Notes: generated from the letters alone by a model not told the origin. Positions 33,101-43,324 are shown, counted from the stretch's first letter. The stretch is DNA of 64,000 nucleotides from Acridotheres tristis (GCA_037013685.1 CM072908.1:1935001-1999000); one strand, 5' to 3'. Numbers and translations: made by a program.

Positions 33101-36100
33101 AGAGCTCCCAAAAACTGGGTAGTGAATAAAATCACTGGAAAATCAAGGGAGATTTGATGGGGTTTTAATTATGTGTAGAGACATTTTAATTTAAATTGTT
33201 ATGTGTTATGGAAATTGGGAATGAGCTGCTGAAATTGCAAGAGCTCCCAAAAACTGAGTAGTGAATAATCACTGGAAAATCAAGAGAGATTTGATGGGGT
33301 TTTAATTCTGAGGTTGACAACACCTTAGTCTGAATCTGGAAGTGTTTGGGACATTTGGAATGAGCTGCTGAAATTGCAAGAGCTCCCAAAAACTGGGTAG
33401 TGAATAATCACTGGAAAATCAAGAGAGATTTGATGGAGTTTTAATTCTGATCTTGACTACACCCTAATCTGAATCTGGAAGTGTTTGGGACATTTGGAAT
33501 GAGCTGCTGAAATTGCAAGAGCTCCCAAAAACTGAATAGTGAATAGTCACTGAAAAATCAAGGGAGACTTGATGAGGTTTTAATTCTGATCTTGACTACA
33601 CCCTAATCTGAATCTGGAGGTGTTTGGGACGTTGGGAATGAGCTGCTAATTCCCTGGGAATTCAGATTTCCACTCACCTGGGCCTGCAGGGCTCCCCATC
33701 GTACTGGCAGGAGTAAACCATGTCCTCCTCGTGCTGCTCGTGCTGGGAGATGTTGATGACCCAGGGCAGCTGGGCCATGATGTTCATGTAGTGGAACCTG
33801 TACCACTCCAGGATGGCATCCAGGCCCGAGGAATAAGTCTTGTAGAAGCAATTCCCACCTGTGGAATTGCACTGGGACACAGAGGGAGGAAAAAAAAAAA
33901 AATTCAGCACGGCAGGGAAAAGGTGGGCACAGCAAGGAGGGGAATTGTTGTTTTCATACCAAAGGGAAAAATTCGGATTATTGCAGGGATTTGATCCTTG
34001 GAGATGCTGAATGTCAGGGGAAGAGGAAAAAGGAGGGAGGAGTTTGGGATTAAAAGGTTGGGAATTCTCTCCAGCTTGTGAATTTGTGAGCAGAGCCCAG
34101 AGGGAATTTCTTTGTTCTTACTCAGTGGAAGGGAGAAAGGGCTGGGGGACAAAAATCACCCCAAAATTGCTGGTGAGAGACTCCAGGACAGGGTACTCCA
34201 GGTATTTTGGGATGAATCCTCATCCCCATCCAGGAATTCTGGGGTGAATCCCATTCCCATTTCCAGGAATTTTGGGGCGAATCCCAATCCCCAGGAATTT
34301 TGGGGTAGATCTCAATCCCAAGCATGTTGGGGTGAATCCCCACCCAGGAATTCTGAGGTAAATCTCATTCCCAGGCATTTTGAGGTGAATCCCATTCCAG
34401 GCATTGTGGGGTGAATCCCCATCCTCAGTCCCCAGGAATTTTGGGGTAAATCCCATTCCCAGGCATTTTGGAGTGAATCCAAATCTCCAGGAATTTTGGG
34501 ATAAATCCCAAACCCAGGCATCTTGGGATAAATCCCATTCCAGGCATTTTGGGGTGAATCCTCATCCCCATTCCCCAGGAATTTTGGGGTGAATCCCCAT
34601 TCTCACAGATTTTGGGGCGAATCCCAATCCCCATGTATTTTGGGATGAATCCCATTCCAGGCATTTTGGGGTGAATCCCCATCCCCATTCCCACTGAGGA
34701 ATTTTGGGGTGAATCCCCATTCTCACAGATTTTGAGGCAAATCCCAGTCCCCAATCCCCAGGTATTTTGGGGTGAATCCCCATTCTCACAGATTTTGGGG
34801 CAAACCCCAATCCCCAGGTATTTTGAGGCAAATCCCAGTCCCCAATCCCCAGGAATTTTGGGGTGAATCCCCATTCTCACAGATTTTGGGGCGAATCCCA
34901 AATCCTCAGGTATTTTGAGGCAAATCCCAGTCCCCAATCCCCAGGAATTTTGGGGTGAACCCCCCTCCCCTCCCCATGCCCCTGTCCCTGACCCCTCACC
35001 AGTCGGAATCCCACGCTGGAACGTCTCCTCCCTGCCCTGAGCTCGGCCATCCTGACCAGGGAGAAGTTGTGGCTGAGCTGGAATCCGGAGCTGCTGAGGT
35101 TCCCGTTCCCATTCCCGTTCCCATTCCCATTCCCGTTCCCGTTCCCGTTGTGCTCCTTCCCACGGAACCCTCGTGCTGAGGAGGAGCTGCTGCCGTACAG
35201 AAAGGTCAGGGACTCCTCTGCCATCCTGTCCAGCTGCTCCAGATGTTCCCTCACCAGCTCGAACCTGCAGCAATTTGGGAAAATCCAACAAAGTGCTTAA
35301 AAAATCCAGAAATCTGCCTTGATTTCCCAGTGGTTTTGTTCATTCCCAGCACCCAGGTTATTAGAGTTTTTATTTATGGAAATAACGTTAATTTAATATT
35401 AATTTATTTATTTAATAGAAATTATTTAATATCTATTAATTTATACTTATATTTTTACATTCTATATATTTTTATATTATATATTTAAATCTGTATTATA
35501 TTTCTATAATTTATGTTTGTGTTATTCATATTATCTGTTTATATATATTATATATTACAGTATTATTGTGTTATATTATATTATATTACATTATATTATA
35601 TTACATTATATACATTACATTATATTACATTATATACATTACATTATATTACATTACATTACATTATATTACATTACATTACATTATATTACATTACATT
35701 ACATTACATTACATTATATTATATTATATTATATTATATTATATTATATTATATTATATTAATAATTAAAATTAACCACTTAATTAATACATAATATATT
35801 AATGTATTATATTATATATAGTATATCACATATCTAGTTATAATTACATATTTATATATCAGATATGTTTATATGTATATCTAATTCATAGCATATATTT
35901 ATAATTATATGGTATATTTATATATTATTACATCAACAAACATCGATTCGACAGAAAACATTTAACACCACCAAAATTAATCGATAACTTCATGTCCAAT
36001 GACATAATTAATTAAATTATTAACTAAATTAACAACTAATACCAACATTAAATCAATCAACCCTGCCAATGACTGGGGCTGGCTGTGCTGGGCCCGGCAG

Positions 36101-36423
36101 CCACATTACCTGTAAGGATCCAGGTTGCAGACGGTGACGGCCGGGAACATTTTGGGCTCGGAGTGCATGGACATGGTGAGCACCACGGGGTAGGCCCAGA
36201 ACTGGCTGAACATGAGGGCAAACTGCCAGTAGAGCATGGCCAGGCTGGCCAGCAGCAGCAGGGTCCAGAAGGCCCTCCTGGAGCGCGCGCTGCCCGAGCA
36301 CACCAGGCGCACGGTGCCGTGGATCGTGGTGTTCCTGCAGAAAAACTCAAACAGCTCCTGGAAGGAGCCGTAGAACTCCATCAGCCCCTCCTGCCTCGCT
36401 GCTTCTGCTCCTGGAAGTTCCAT
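20872..36423 (-). CDS. SCNN1D: SCNN1D: amiloride-sensitive epithelial sodium channel, delta subunit (complete, 12 coding exons)
   Basis: Join (minus) of 36110-36423, 35000-35264, 33678-33871, 31413-31516, 29864-30027, 28741-28839, 28059-28176, 26528-26606, 25472-25529, 24115-24170, 22895-22970 and 20872-21171. All junctions are GT-AG and the total of 1827 nt gives 608 residues. The product is a pore-forming subunit of a trimeric plasma-membrane sodium channel. Seen in order: the gating His-Gly in TTIHG (35-36), TM1 (about 51-71), [13 protein letters not shown], a Cys-rich extracellular loop ([60 protein letters not shown]), the pore with Gly-Ser-Ser (526-528) and TM2. The short tail has no PPxY. 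Start: an in-frame TAG lies two codons upstream. The delta call rests on synteny with ACAP3 and the missing PPxY; ENaC alpha is the main alternative. Confidence 0.9.
21385..22595. repeat. Higher-order repeat: 26 bp units with a 60 bp interspersed block, SCNN1D intron
   Basis: About 40 copies of a 26 bp unit with aaccaatcccaaaacaaaaa. Three times (about 21453, 21858 and 22118) they are interrupted by a larger block starting ctctattgttcacaccc and containing ggatcatggctcatattccc, giving two levels of repetition. Confidence 0.9.
22600..22890. other. AT-rich intronic spacer beside SCNN1D exon 11
   Basis: Dominated by taaataaat/aataatta runs with a short 40 bp near-repeat (gctaccataaataaa). No feature recognised. 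Confidence 0.6.
22895..22970 (-). CDS. SCNN1D: SCNN1D coding exon 11: [14 protein letters not shown]
   Basis: Residues 485-509. It encodes [20 protein letters not shown], equivalent to the conserved AKVNIFFKELNY segment before TM2. The acceptor is tcccacag and the donor is TCT|GTGAGT. Confidence 0.92.
22975..23740. repeat. 21-22 bp minisatellite (gggactggggcattcccagt), SCNN1D intron
   Basis: About 35 copies. Each has a G run and a CCCAGTGGGG inverted motif, so units can form small hairpins as well as G-rich structures. Confidence 0.92.
23760..24110. repeat. Degenerate attaggggttcattggg array, SCNN1D intron
   Basis: About 20 units of 12-18 bp; a second small set with cactcattagggggg flanks exon 10 at 24180-24245. 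Confidence 0.8.
24115..24170 (-). CDS. SCNN1D: SCNN1D coding exon 10: [14 protein letters not shown]
   Basis: Residues 466-483 plus two bases (56 nt). It corresponds to the EWVFQMLSRQNNY region of other subunits. The acceptor is cacccag and the donor is AG|GTCAGT. Confidence 0.9.
24245..25445. repeat. AT-rich minisatellite (attattggaatattt), SCNN1D intron
   Basis: About 75 units of 15-18 bp arranged in longer blocks of 90-150 bp marked by tctattgcaatgtttccatt, so there is higher-order structure. The open frames here are artefacts. Confidence 0.88.
25472..25529 (-). CDS. SCNN1D: SCNN1D coding exon 9: [19 protein letters not shown]
   Basis: Residues 447-465 (58 nt). It matches the conserved SAGxxxWPS motif of the family. 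The acceptor is tccccag and the donor is CAG|GTACAA. Confidence 0.92.
25555..26065. repeat. About 51 bp minisatellite (tttctggatgcatccaaaa), SCNN1D intron
   Basis: Ten copies containing ccagagaggttccaaaatcc and the palindrome ggatgcatcc, with an A run of 6-12. The unique AT-rich sequence 26065-26440 follows. Confidence 0.9.
26528..26606 (-). CDS. SCNN1D: SCNN1D coding exon 8: [10 protein letters not shown] to CPKPC
   Basis: Residues 421-445 with split codons. It encodes [20 protein letters not shown] and CPKPC. The acceptor is ttcccag and the donor is GTGAGC. Confidence 0.92.
26750..28058. repeat. Compound minisatellite carrying copies of the exon 7 donor, SCNN1D intron
   Basis: About 45 units of ttcaggaattcccagggatt. 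Seven times (about 27010, 27157, 27423, 27529, 27630, 27730 and 27945) they are interrupted by a block ending gggcagcctcacccca. That block is the sequence around the real donor at 28045-28062, including minus-strand TGGGGTGAGG. The 27423 copy has catccc and so has lost GT. Confidence 0.88.
28059..28176 (-). CDS. SCNN1D: SCNN1D coding exon 7: Cys-rich CLHSCFQQ / [10 protein letters not shown]
   Basis: Residues 381-419 plus one base. It encodes [20 protein letters not shown] and [10 protein letters not shown], the conserved cysteine pattern of the ENaC/DEG family. The donor is TGGG|GTGAGG, and the surrounding donor sequence recurs in the downstream intron. Confidence 0.93.
28468..28740. repeat. 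Two extra copies of the SCNN1D exon 6 3' end plus donor, in a gagccgggtttggct array
   Basis: The stretches 28475-28505 and 28593-28623 repeat 31 bases of exon 6, and each is preceded by the same gtttgtac donor flank as the real site at 28733-28740. Between them lie short units of ggctgagccgggtttggct. Confidence 0.92.
28741..28839 (-). CDS. SCNN1D: SCNN1D coding exon 6: LGGNYGKC to YTLQ
   Basis: Residues 348-380, phase 0 at both ends (99 nt). It encodes [20 protein letters not shown] and [10 protein letters not shown]. The last 31 exon bases with the donor occur twice more in the downstream intron. Confidence 0.92.
28848..28975. repeat. 40 bp repeat, three copies, SCNN1D intron
   Basis: Three copies of a unit with gattcattagcagggttcat, the third slightly diverged, directly after exon 6's acceptor side. 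Confidence 0.88.
29050..29863. repeat. About 40 bp minisatellite carrying copies of the exon 5 donor, SCNN1D intron
   Basis: About 18 units of gtgtccctgtgccacccccg plus gggctgtgcccacctgg. From about 29310 on, about 12 units contain gtgcccacctgSCgg, which on the minus strand is the exon 5 end and donor CAG|GTGGGCAC found at 29857-29870. Confidence 0.9.
29864..30027 (-). CDS. SCNN1D: SCNN1D coding exon 5: [10 protein letters not shown] to ISIRQ
   Basis: Residues 294-347. It encodes [19 protein letters not shown] and [16 protein letters not shown]. The acceptor is gtccccag and the donor is CAG|GTGGGC. Both ends of this exon are echoed in the flanking intronic arrays. Confidence 0.92.
30028..30990. 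repeat. Minisatellite (gacagggattggggacag) carrying copies of the exon 5 acceptor, SCNN1D intron
   Basis: About 45 short units. The stretches 30097-30134, 30292-30329 and 30552-30589 repeat the first 38 bases of exon 5 (native 29990-30027), each followed by the same ctgggg/ctggag acceptor flank. Confidence 0.92.
31413..31516 (-). CDS. SCNN1D: SCNN1D coding exon 4: [14 protein letters not shown]
   Basis: Residues 259-292 with split codons at both ends. It encodes [20 protein letters not shown] and the hallmark PGIPYG start. The acceptor side (ttttccag plus about 45 exon bases) is repeated along the whole upstream intron. Confidence 0.93.
31517..33610. repeat. About 140 bp repeat, 14 units, each with a copy of the exon 4 acceptor, SCNN1D intron
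   Basis: Units recur at about 138-195 bp spacing (tcactgg or variant at 31681, 31878, 32021, 32161 and on to 33549). Each has a copy of the first 30-45 bases of exon 4 with the ttttccag acceptor, followed by gatttgatggggttttaatt. The first three units keep the exon part nearly whole (gggtggtggaagtgaataaa); later ones share an internal deletion (gggtagtgaataatcactgg). Confidence 0.93.
33678..33871 (-). CDS. SCNN1D: SCNN1D coding exon 3: [11 protein letters not shown] to thumb region
   Basis: Residues 194-257 plus two bases of Ser258. It encodes [20 protein letters not shown], strongly conserved across ENaC subunits. The acceptor is tgtcccag and the donor is AG|GTGAGT. Confidence 0.93.
34200..34965. 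repeat. Minisatellite (tttggggtgaatcccca), SCNN1D intron
   Basis: About 28 degenerate units of 25-40 bp with ccaggaattttggggtgaat. It ends about 35 bp from the donor of exon 2. Confidence 0.88.
35000..35264 (-). CDS. SCNN1D: SCNN1D coding exon 2: extracellular finger, Asn-Gly repeat, furin-like motif
   Basis: Residues 106-193. [18 protein letters not shown] is followed by a Ser run, then eight Asn-Gly pairs at 144-159 encoded by an AAYGGG hexanucleotide repeat (plus 35101-35152). Further on is RAGRRR at 181-186, which fits the RXXR furin consensus. The acceptor is ctgcag and the donor is CTG|GTGAGG. Confidence 0.92.
35101..35152 (-). repeat. SCNN1D: Coding hexanucleotide repeat (AAYGGG)n in SCNN1D exon 2
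   Basis: Eight hexamers alternating AACGGG and AATGGG on the minus strand, plus a ninth AAC, encode Asn-Gly pairs in the extracellular finger. The frame is preserved. Confidence 0.93.
35385..36050. repeat. AT-rich sequence with (attacattat)n core, SCNN1D intron
   Basis: The core at 35570-35760 is made of attat and attac pentamers. The rest is AT-rich unique sequence. The Tyr/Ile/Leu open frames here are artefacts. Confidence 0.88.
36110..36423 (-). CDS. SCNN1D: SCNN1D coding exon 1: cytosolic N terminus, TM1, finger start
   Basis: Residues 1-104 and two bases of Arg105. The exon itself begins at 36438 (acceptor tttgccag), so 15 nt of 5'UTR precede the ATG and at least one non-coding exon lies further upstream. 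The donor is AG|GTAATG. The N terminus is short (about 50 residues before TM1). Confidence 0.9.
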
Positions 36424-36438
36424 CCTCTAAGTGTCTTC
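36424..36438 (-). other. SCNN1D: SCNN1D 5'UTR end in coding exon 1
   Basis: Fifteen bases between a tttgccag acceptor and the ATG. They contain TAG in frame with the ATG, which fixes the start codon. Confidence 0.65.
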
Positions 36439-36474
36439 CTGGCAAATAAAGGGGAAAACCTTGTTAATCTGAGG

Positions 36475-37545
36475 GGAAGGGTTTTTCAAAGAGGCCTTTT
36501 CCAAAGAAACCTTTTTCAACCACGATTTTCCAGAGAAATCTTTCCCAAACAGGCCTTTCCCAAATGGGCCTTTTCCAAAGAAACCTTTTCCAAACACGAT
36601 TTTCCAGAGAAACCTTTCCCAAATGGGCCTTTTCCAAAAAGGCATTTTGCAAAGAAACGCTTTCCAAAGAAACATTTTCCACACAGCCATTCCCAAATGG
36701 GCCTTTCCCAAATGGGCCTTTCCCAAAGAAACCTTCTCCAAAATGCCTTTCCCAAACAGGCCTTTCCTAAAGAAGCCGTTCCCAAAGAAACCTTTTCCAA
36801 ATGGGCCTTTCCCAAATGGGCCTTTTCCAAATAAATCTTTTCCAAACACGATTTTCCAAAGAAACCTTTCCCAAATGGGCCTTTCCCAAACAGGCCTTCT
36901 CCAAAGAATCCTTTTCCAAAAATGCCTTCTCCAAACAGGCCTTTCCTAAAAAAGCTGTTTCCACAAAGGCCTTTTCCAAAAATGCTTTTTCCAAAGAAAT
37001 CTTTCCCAAGAAGCCTTTTTCAAAAATAAGCCTTTCCCAAAGAATCCTTTCCCAACGAGGTCTTTCCCAAACAGGCCTTTCCTAAAAAAAAAAACATTCC
37101 CAAAAGGGCCTTTTCCAAAAATTCCTTTTCCCAAGAAGCCTTTTCCACAGGAGCTTTCCCAAATGGGCTTTTTCCAAACAGGTTTTCCAAAGTGGCTTTT
37201 CCAAAGAAGCCTTTTCCAAATGGGCTTTTTCCAAATGGGCTTTTCCAAACACACTTTTTCCAAATGGACATCCTCCAAAGAAGTCTTTTCTGAAGGTTTT
37301 TTTTCCCAAAGAAGCCTGTTCCAAACAGGATTTTTCCAAAAATGCCTTTTCCAAACAGGATTTTTCCAAAAATGCCTTTTCCAAAGAAGCTTTTCCAAAG
37401 GGGCCATTTCCAAAAAGGTTCTTCCAAAGAGCTTTTCCAAAAAAAACTTTTCCAAAGAGACTTTTCCAAGGAGACATTTTCCAAACACTTCTTTTCCAAA
37501 GCTGCCTCTTCCAAGGAGACCTTTTCCAAGCAGACCCCAAATGAA
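36475..37545. repeat. Minisatellite (ccttttccaaagaaacc), 5' of SCNN1D coding exon 1
   Basis: About 60 units of 16-19 bp alternating tttcccaaatgggcc and ttttccaaagaaacc. It reads as Lys/Phe/Trp-rich frames on both strands, none of which is a gene. Confidence 0.88.
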
Positions 37546-37549
37546 TTTT

Positions 37550-38790
37550 TAATTAGGAAAACCCAAAAATAAAAGCGCCAAGGATCTGAATCCATGGAAA
37601 TCCCCAAAATCCACACCCAGGAAGGAACAAAGAGCTCCAGTTCTGCTGCTGCTGAGGAACTGGGAGGTGTTTCCCACACTTCCATAGGATTTCTCAGCCA
37701 GTTTGGATTTGGGATTCATCCTGGGAAGTTTGAGGCCAAAACAAGGTCAGGAATTTTCTTCTTTCCAAGAACTCCAAGGAGCAGGGTTTAAAATCCTGAA
37801 GTGTCAACTCCTTGTGGATCCAGAGAGATTTATAGTTCACAATTCGAGGCATATTTCTTAAATATTAAATATTAAATTCTTCTTTATTAAATACTTAATT
37901 TAACAAAGGAATTATTTAATAAATTATTAATTTAAATATTATTATTATTATTATTTCTTGTTAATTCTTGTTTTATGGGCCTAAAACAAGACTGGCACAT
38001 AAACCACCACTATGGCTTCATCCTTATGTCAAAGAATCAGGAAAAAATTCAACTTCCAACTGTTGGATCAGAACCTGGGTTTGATTTTTGCTGTAGGGTC
38101 TCATTCTGCAGAATAAACAGGATGAATTTATCTCTGAACTCTCCTCCAAGAGGAAATACAGGAGGTGCAGACAGGAATTTTGGGATGGAAATGGAGCAAA
38201 ACACCTCAGTGGGAAGCACAGAGGGAATGAGATAAATTAGGGTGTGGATACAGAATTTAATGCTAAAATTGAATTCTAAAATTGTAGAGACCACTGGAAA
38301 TAAAATGCTCTCGGGGTGTTCCTGAAGACCACCAAAATATTAATTAATGTTATTAATTTTGCCACATAAATAGGAATTTAATTCTTTGCATTTTACAGCA
38401 GCGAAAAGGCAGCACAGAAACCGAAAATCACTCAAAAGCACCGATTGAAAACAAATAAAAATCCAGATTTTTTTTTTTTTTTCCCCCCCCAGGGATAATC
38501 CCAGCCTTTCTGAGCATGGAGAACTGGCTCTGGTGGCATTTGGGGACACTGGAGTGACGCTGGCACATTTCCACGAGCATGACAGGGAGGAAGGTGTGAA
38601 TGTGTGAATATCCCGTGAATCACCCGGCCCATTACATCACCCAGAGAAGTTTACTGACTCCAAACTTTGGGACAACCTGCGCTCCAAATTAAAAAAAAAT
38701 TTAAAAAAAAAATTAGGGATACAGGGATAGAGTTCGAAATTGAGGAGAGCAGAAGGAACTAAAGAGTTGTTGGGAGAGGTTCTGTGATGA
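37550..38790. other. Unique sequence upstream of SCNN1D
   Basis: No gene recognised. It could hold a non-coding first exon of SCNN1D, but I cannot place one. Confidence 0.4.
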
Positions 38791-39345
38791 TGAAATTAAA
38801 GCTTTACCCGTGAGGAAATGTGGAATAAATGGAATAATTGCCCAAATTTAATGCAAAAAGAATCTGCTTCTTGCTCATGAGGAAACGTGGAAGAGAAGGG
38901 ATAATGACTCAAAATAAAATCCTAAAATAATCTACTTGTTGCTCATGAGGAAACGTGGAATAAAATTAATAATTACCCAAAAGGAATGCTAAAAGAATCT
39001 GCTTCTTACTCATGAGGAAATGGGGAATAAAATTAATAATGACACAAATTTAATGCTAAAAGAATCTGCTTCTTGCTCATGAGGAAATGTGGAGTAAAAT
39101 GAATTATTACTCAAAGTCAATGCTAAAATAATCTACTCCTTGTTTATGGGAAAATGTGGAATAAAAGGAGTAATTACACAAAATGAATGCTAAAAGAGTC
39201 TGCTTCTTGCTCATGAGGAAATGTGGAATAAAATTAATTATTACACAAATTTAATACTAAAATAATCTGCTTCTTGCTCATGAGGAAATGTGGAATAAAA
39301 CTAATAATTACCCAATGTCAATGTTAAAAGAATTTATCAAACACA
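38790..39345. repeat. About 60-70 bp repeat (cttgctcatgaggaaatgtgg)
   Basis: Eight to nine copies containing ctgcttcttgctcatgagga and tggaataaaattaataatta. Confidence 0.85.
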
Positions 39346-39999
39346 GATTTTTTTAATCTCTAATTTTGCCTCTAAAAACCCCCAGACAAAACCTGGTTTT
39401 CAGAGATAATTCAGTTTTCAGTTCTGAGTGGGATTTGAAGTTTATGGTGAATTCATCCCATTTAAATCTGTGTTGTCAAAATGAACAGAATTTTAAAAAA
39501 AAAGAAAATATAATGAAGCAAAATAATTCAGAAACAATCCAGAAAACAGCACGGCCCAACACTGATAGCTACAAATATAAAAATACATTTTATAATGCAA
39601 TAAAAATGGAATTAAAACCAAATTACAGCCCCTTCCCCCAGTGTACCTTGACAGAAATTCTGATCTCTGAGCGTGCAGAGAAGCCACTAAACCCAGCCCT
39701 GGGCTTAAAGCTGAGCTGAAGGCAAGTCCTGGCCCAGAGCTGGGGGATTTGGGAGTGCAGGGCCCCTGGAGCTGTCCAGCCTTTATGGATGGAATCGATG
39801 ACATCAAAAGGGGCAGGACTTGAGGAAGAGACCATGGAAATTATTCAAAGCATGATCCAGGGAATAATAGGAAGTGAAGAAACTGGACAAACGGGTTAAG
39901 GTGAGCTTACAGGGGAATTAAGCTGGGTTTAGGTGCTGCTGGCGTGGTCACCTCGACTTTTTCCCCTCATTGTCAGAGTCATCGTTTCCAGGGAAATAA

Positions 40000-40500
40000 C
40001 CAGGGACTCCAGGATGTCCTTCCCACTCTGGATTTTCATATTTAGGGATGATTTCTGTCCTTCCCACTCTGGATTTTCCCATCCAGGGAGGATCTCTGTC
40101 CTTCCCACTCTGGATTTTCCCATTTAGGGATGATCTCTGTCCTTCCCACTCTGGATTTTCCCATCCTTAGAGATCTCTGTCCTTCCCACTCTGGATTTTC
40201 ATATTTAGGGATGATCTCTGTCCTTCCCACTCTGGATTTTCATATTTAGGGATGATCTCTGTCCTTCCCACTCTGGATTTTCCCATTTAGGGATGATCTC
40301 TGTCCTTCCCACTCTGGATTTTCCCATTTAGGGATGATCTCTGTCCTTCCCACTCTGGATTTTCATATTTAGGGATGATCTCTGTCCTTCCCACTCTGGA
40401 TTTTCCCATTTAAGGATGATTTCTGTCCTTCCCACTCTGAATTTTACCTCCTAGGGATGATCTCTGTCCTTCCCACTCTGGATTTTCCCATCCAGGGAGG
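40000..40500. repeat. 41 bp minisatellite (ccttcccactctggatttt)
   Basis: About 12 copies with ctctgtccttcccactctgg and tttagggatgat; two variants (catttagg, cccatccagg) alternate. Confidence 0.9.
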
Positions 40501-43320
40501 ATCTTTCTGCCTCCTTTCCTTGTTTTCCAGAGCCTGGCAGGATCCCAGGGAATTGGAGCCATCAAGGTGCTCTTGAGGAATTGCATTGCTCAGCATGGAT
40601 TTCCTCCTGCTTCTCCAAGAATATTCCCCAATCCCAATCCCCAATCCCAATCCCCAATCCCCAATCCAAATCCCAATCCCCAGTCCAGGATTCATGAGAT
40701 GAAAACAGAACCAACAGAACCAACAGAACCCCGTTCAAATCAGGTTTTGGGGATGTGGTTCTAAGGTTGAAGAGTGGCAGAAACGATGGAGAAATGGATC
40801 CAGGACACCTTGGAGAATTCCCTGATGATTTTTGATGCTTTCCCATGTGGAAAACAGCTCTGCTGGAAGTTTTTAAATGTAGAAACAGGAATATTTGGGA
40901 TCCAGAGGAAGTTTAGAGCCCCAAATCAAAGCCTGCCTTTCCAAATTGGGTTTTCTCTCCCACTGGAAGCTGTGAAACATCAGTGCTTGAAAAAAAAATG
41001 AAAAAAGGAAATTTCTTGTGAAATTCCATTCAGAAAGAAGGGGGAAAGGGTAAAGATGAAGGGAGACAAATCCCCTGATTTTCACTGATTTCAATCCTAT
41101 TTACACCGGATTTATGCTGGATTTTGTTCTAGAAACCCCAAAACACATAGAACGCTTCTCTCGAATTTTTAAATTCTTATTGAAAATATTCAAATCCTAT
41201 TAACCAGCTGTTATTACTCCATTCTACCCCTCTTTAATAGTAAAAGGAAATTTCACCAAACGTATCCGGAACGTGGTTTAAATTTCTTTTTAAAAAAACC
41301 CATTATTTTAGAAACTTTTAATTAAAAAAAAAAAAAAAAGAAACCGAATTGAACAAAGGGCCGTGTGACGAGTTAATTAGTTAAATCTCATTAAAAACCT
41401 CCCAGCAGGTCATTCTGCCACGTCCGTGTGTCCGTCCCCCACCCTTCCTTCTCTCTTCACCCCGCGTTGTGCAATGGAAAAACGCAACAATCAATCCCTG
41501 ACAATGGAATTCTTGCACAAGCAGCAGCACACAGCTCCTCTTGCCTCACAGCGCCAGCGCCCCGGAAAAATCCTCCCTGAATTTCCTCCAGGAATTTTTT
41601 TTTTTTTTTTTTCCTTGCAGGAAATAGGAAAAAAAAAAAAAAAAAAGAAGAAGAAGAAAAAAAAAAAAAAAAATCCCGGTTCTGTTGTGTCGTTTTTGTG
41701 GATCCTGAACTGGGAGAGAAAGGGGGAAAAAAAACCCCAAAACCTCACTGCTTAAAAAATGTGGGTTTGGTTGGTTTTGTTTTGTTTTTTTTTTCCAAAT
41801 GCAGAGATTTTGGAGATAAGAGCCCTGAGAAAGTCCTGTGGGGTTGCAGGGCTGTAATTAGAAATTCTGAGTAAGGCTGGAAATGTTGATTAGGGCTTGC
41901 AAGGGAGGGAAGGAGGAAATGTTTTGTGTGTCCTGAGGAGCAGCAACTCTGCACGTGTCCAGAAGGTTCCTTTTCCCACTGGCTGCTTTTAATTCGTTGG
42001 CTTTCATGGAATCACATCCTATTTAATTGAGAAAGGCGGCAGAATTAAAGAAAATTCTGGAATTTTGCCATTTTGCTTGGAAGTTCTCACGTGTGAACCG
42101 TGCGAACTCTGCCCCTGGCCCTACACTTGATTATTATATTATTATAAAATATTAAAATATTTATTTGACAGGCTCAGATGGATGATAAAATGATTCTCAG
42201 CTACCTGATAAACTACTGGAACAGAAATAAATATCAAATTCTGAAAAGATGCCAAAAATCAGCCATTCAGAGTAGCAGGAGAGCCCCGAGGATCACCCTG
42301 CAGGCACCAAAGGAGATTTCAGATCCTTCACCTCAAAGTGACTCAGTAAATTCACATTCCTTGTGGGATGGACTCAAGAAATCAGGGAAATCTTCTGCCA
42401 AATAATCATTTTTTTAAAGTATTTCCTTACACATGAAAAACGTTCTGGAGAGGCTTGAGTGACAAAGATTCCCCTGGAGAAGCTCAGGGATGTTCCCCAT
42501 CCTCTGGAACTGAAATATTCAAATATTTTACCCAATATCATTGAAAATGCCCCAAAGAAGATCAGAGGAGGCTCTGACTGGGCAGAGGAGTGAAAATCCC
42601 ACCTGAGCTCATCCCAGCCCCTCATTCCTCTGGGAATATAAAACCAAAATTTTTTTTTTAAATGCTGGAACACGAGCCCAAAACCTCACCTGAAGGGATC
42701 CCAGAAATTCCCAATTCCAGCAGCTTTCCCTGGGCCTCCCCACCCTGAGGCCCCGCTGGAATTCGCTGCCCACTCACCACAAAAATTCTCCCGGCCATGA
42801 ATTTTCCCCCCCGGCTGCCGCTGCTCCAAATTCTCCCGCTCTCTCACAATTCCCTCACGTTCCATTGCTGCATTTTTCCAGCGATTCCCACTTTTTCCTC
42901 TGGATTGGGAATGGAGAAATCCAGCCCTGGGCATTCCCTCGCTCCGGCTGGGATGTGGAGGAGGATAAACCTGCCCTGGGGAGGCTCTGCAGCCGATTTA
43001 ATCTCGGTTTTAACAGAGCTGGTTTTACTCACACCACCCCTGCCTAAAATGGAGTTTATTCCTCTCCCCACCTTTTCCCTCACGTACCACCCGAGTTTTC
43101 CTCTCAGGAATGAGTTCAGGCTCCTCTGGTTATATTCCCTGCTCAGTCAGTCCAGAATTCCTGCATTTCCCGGTGTTCCTTCTCTGCCTCCTCTGCCTTT
43201 TCCCAAAAAAAAAAAAACAAAAGCTCAGGAATCAGAATTCCGGTTGGTGCAGGAGGCAGAGCCTGCCCTGGAGAGATTCCAGATGTTGCTTCACGCCTCT
43301 CTCTGCTCCTGCCCCGAAAG
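40500..43320. other. Unique intergenic sequence
   Basis: No gene recognised. It includes a short caatcccaatcccc run at 40625-40685 and a T-run/A-run inverted repeat at 41598-41680 (T18, a 16 nt core, A18). There is no PUSL1-like coding exon that I can see. Confidence 0.5.
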
Positions 43321-43324
43321 TGCT

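Noticed and set aside
41598..41680. T18 - core - A18 inverted repeat as a possible functional hairpin or SINE pair
   Set aside because: Homopolymer runs of opposite sense around a 16 nt core; no SINE body is visible on either side.
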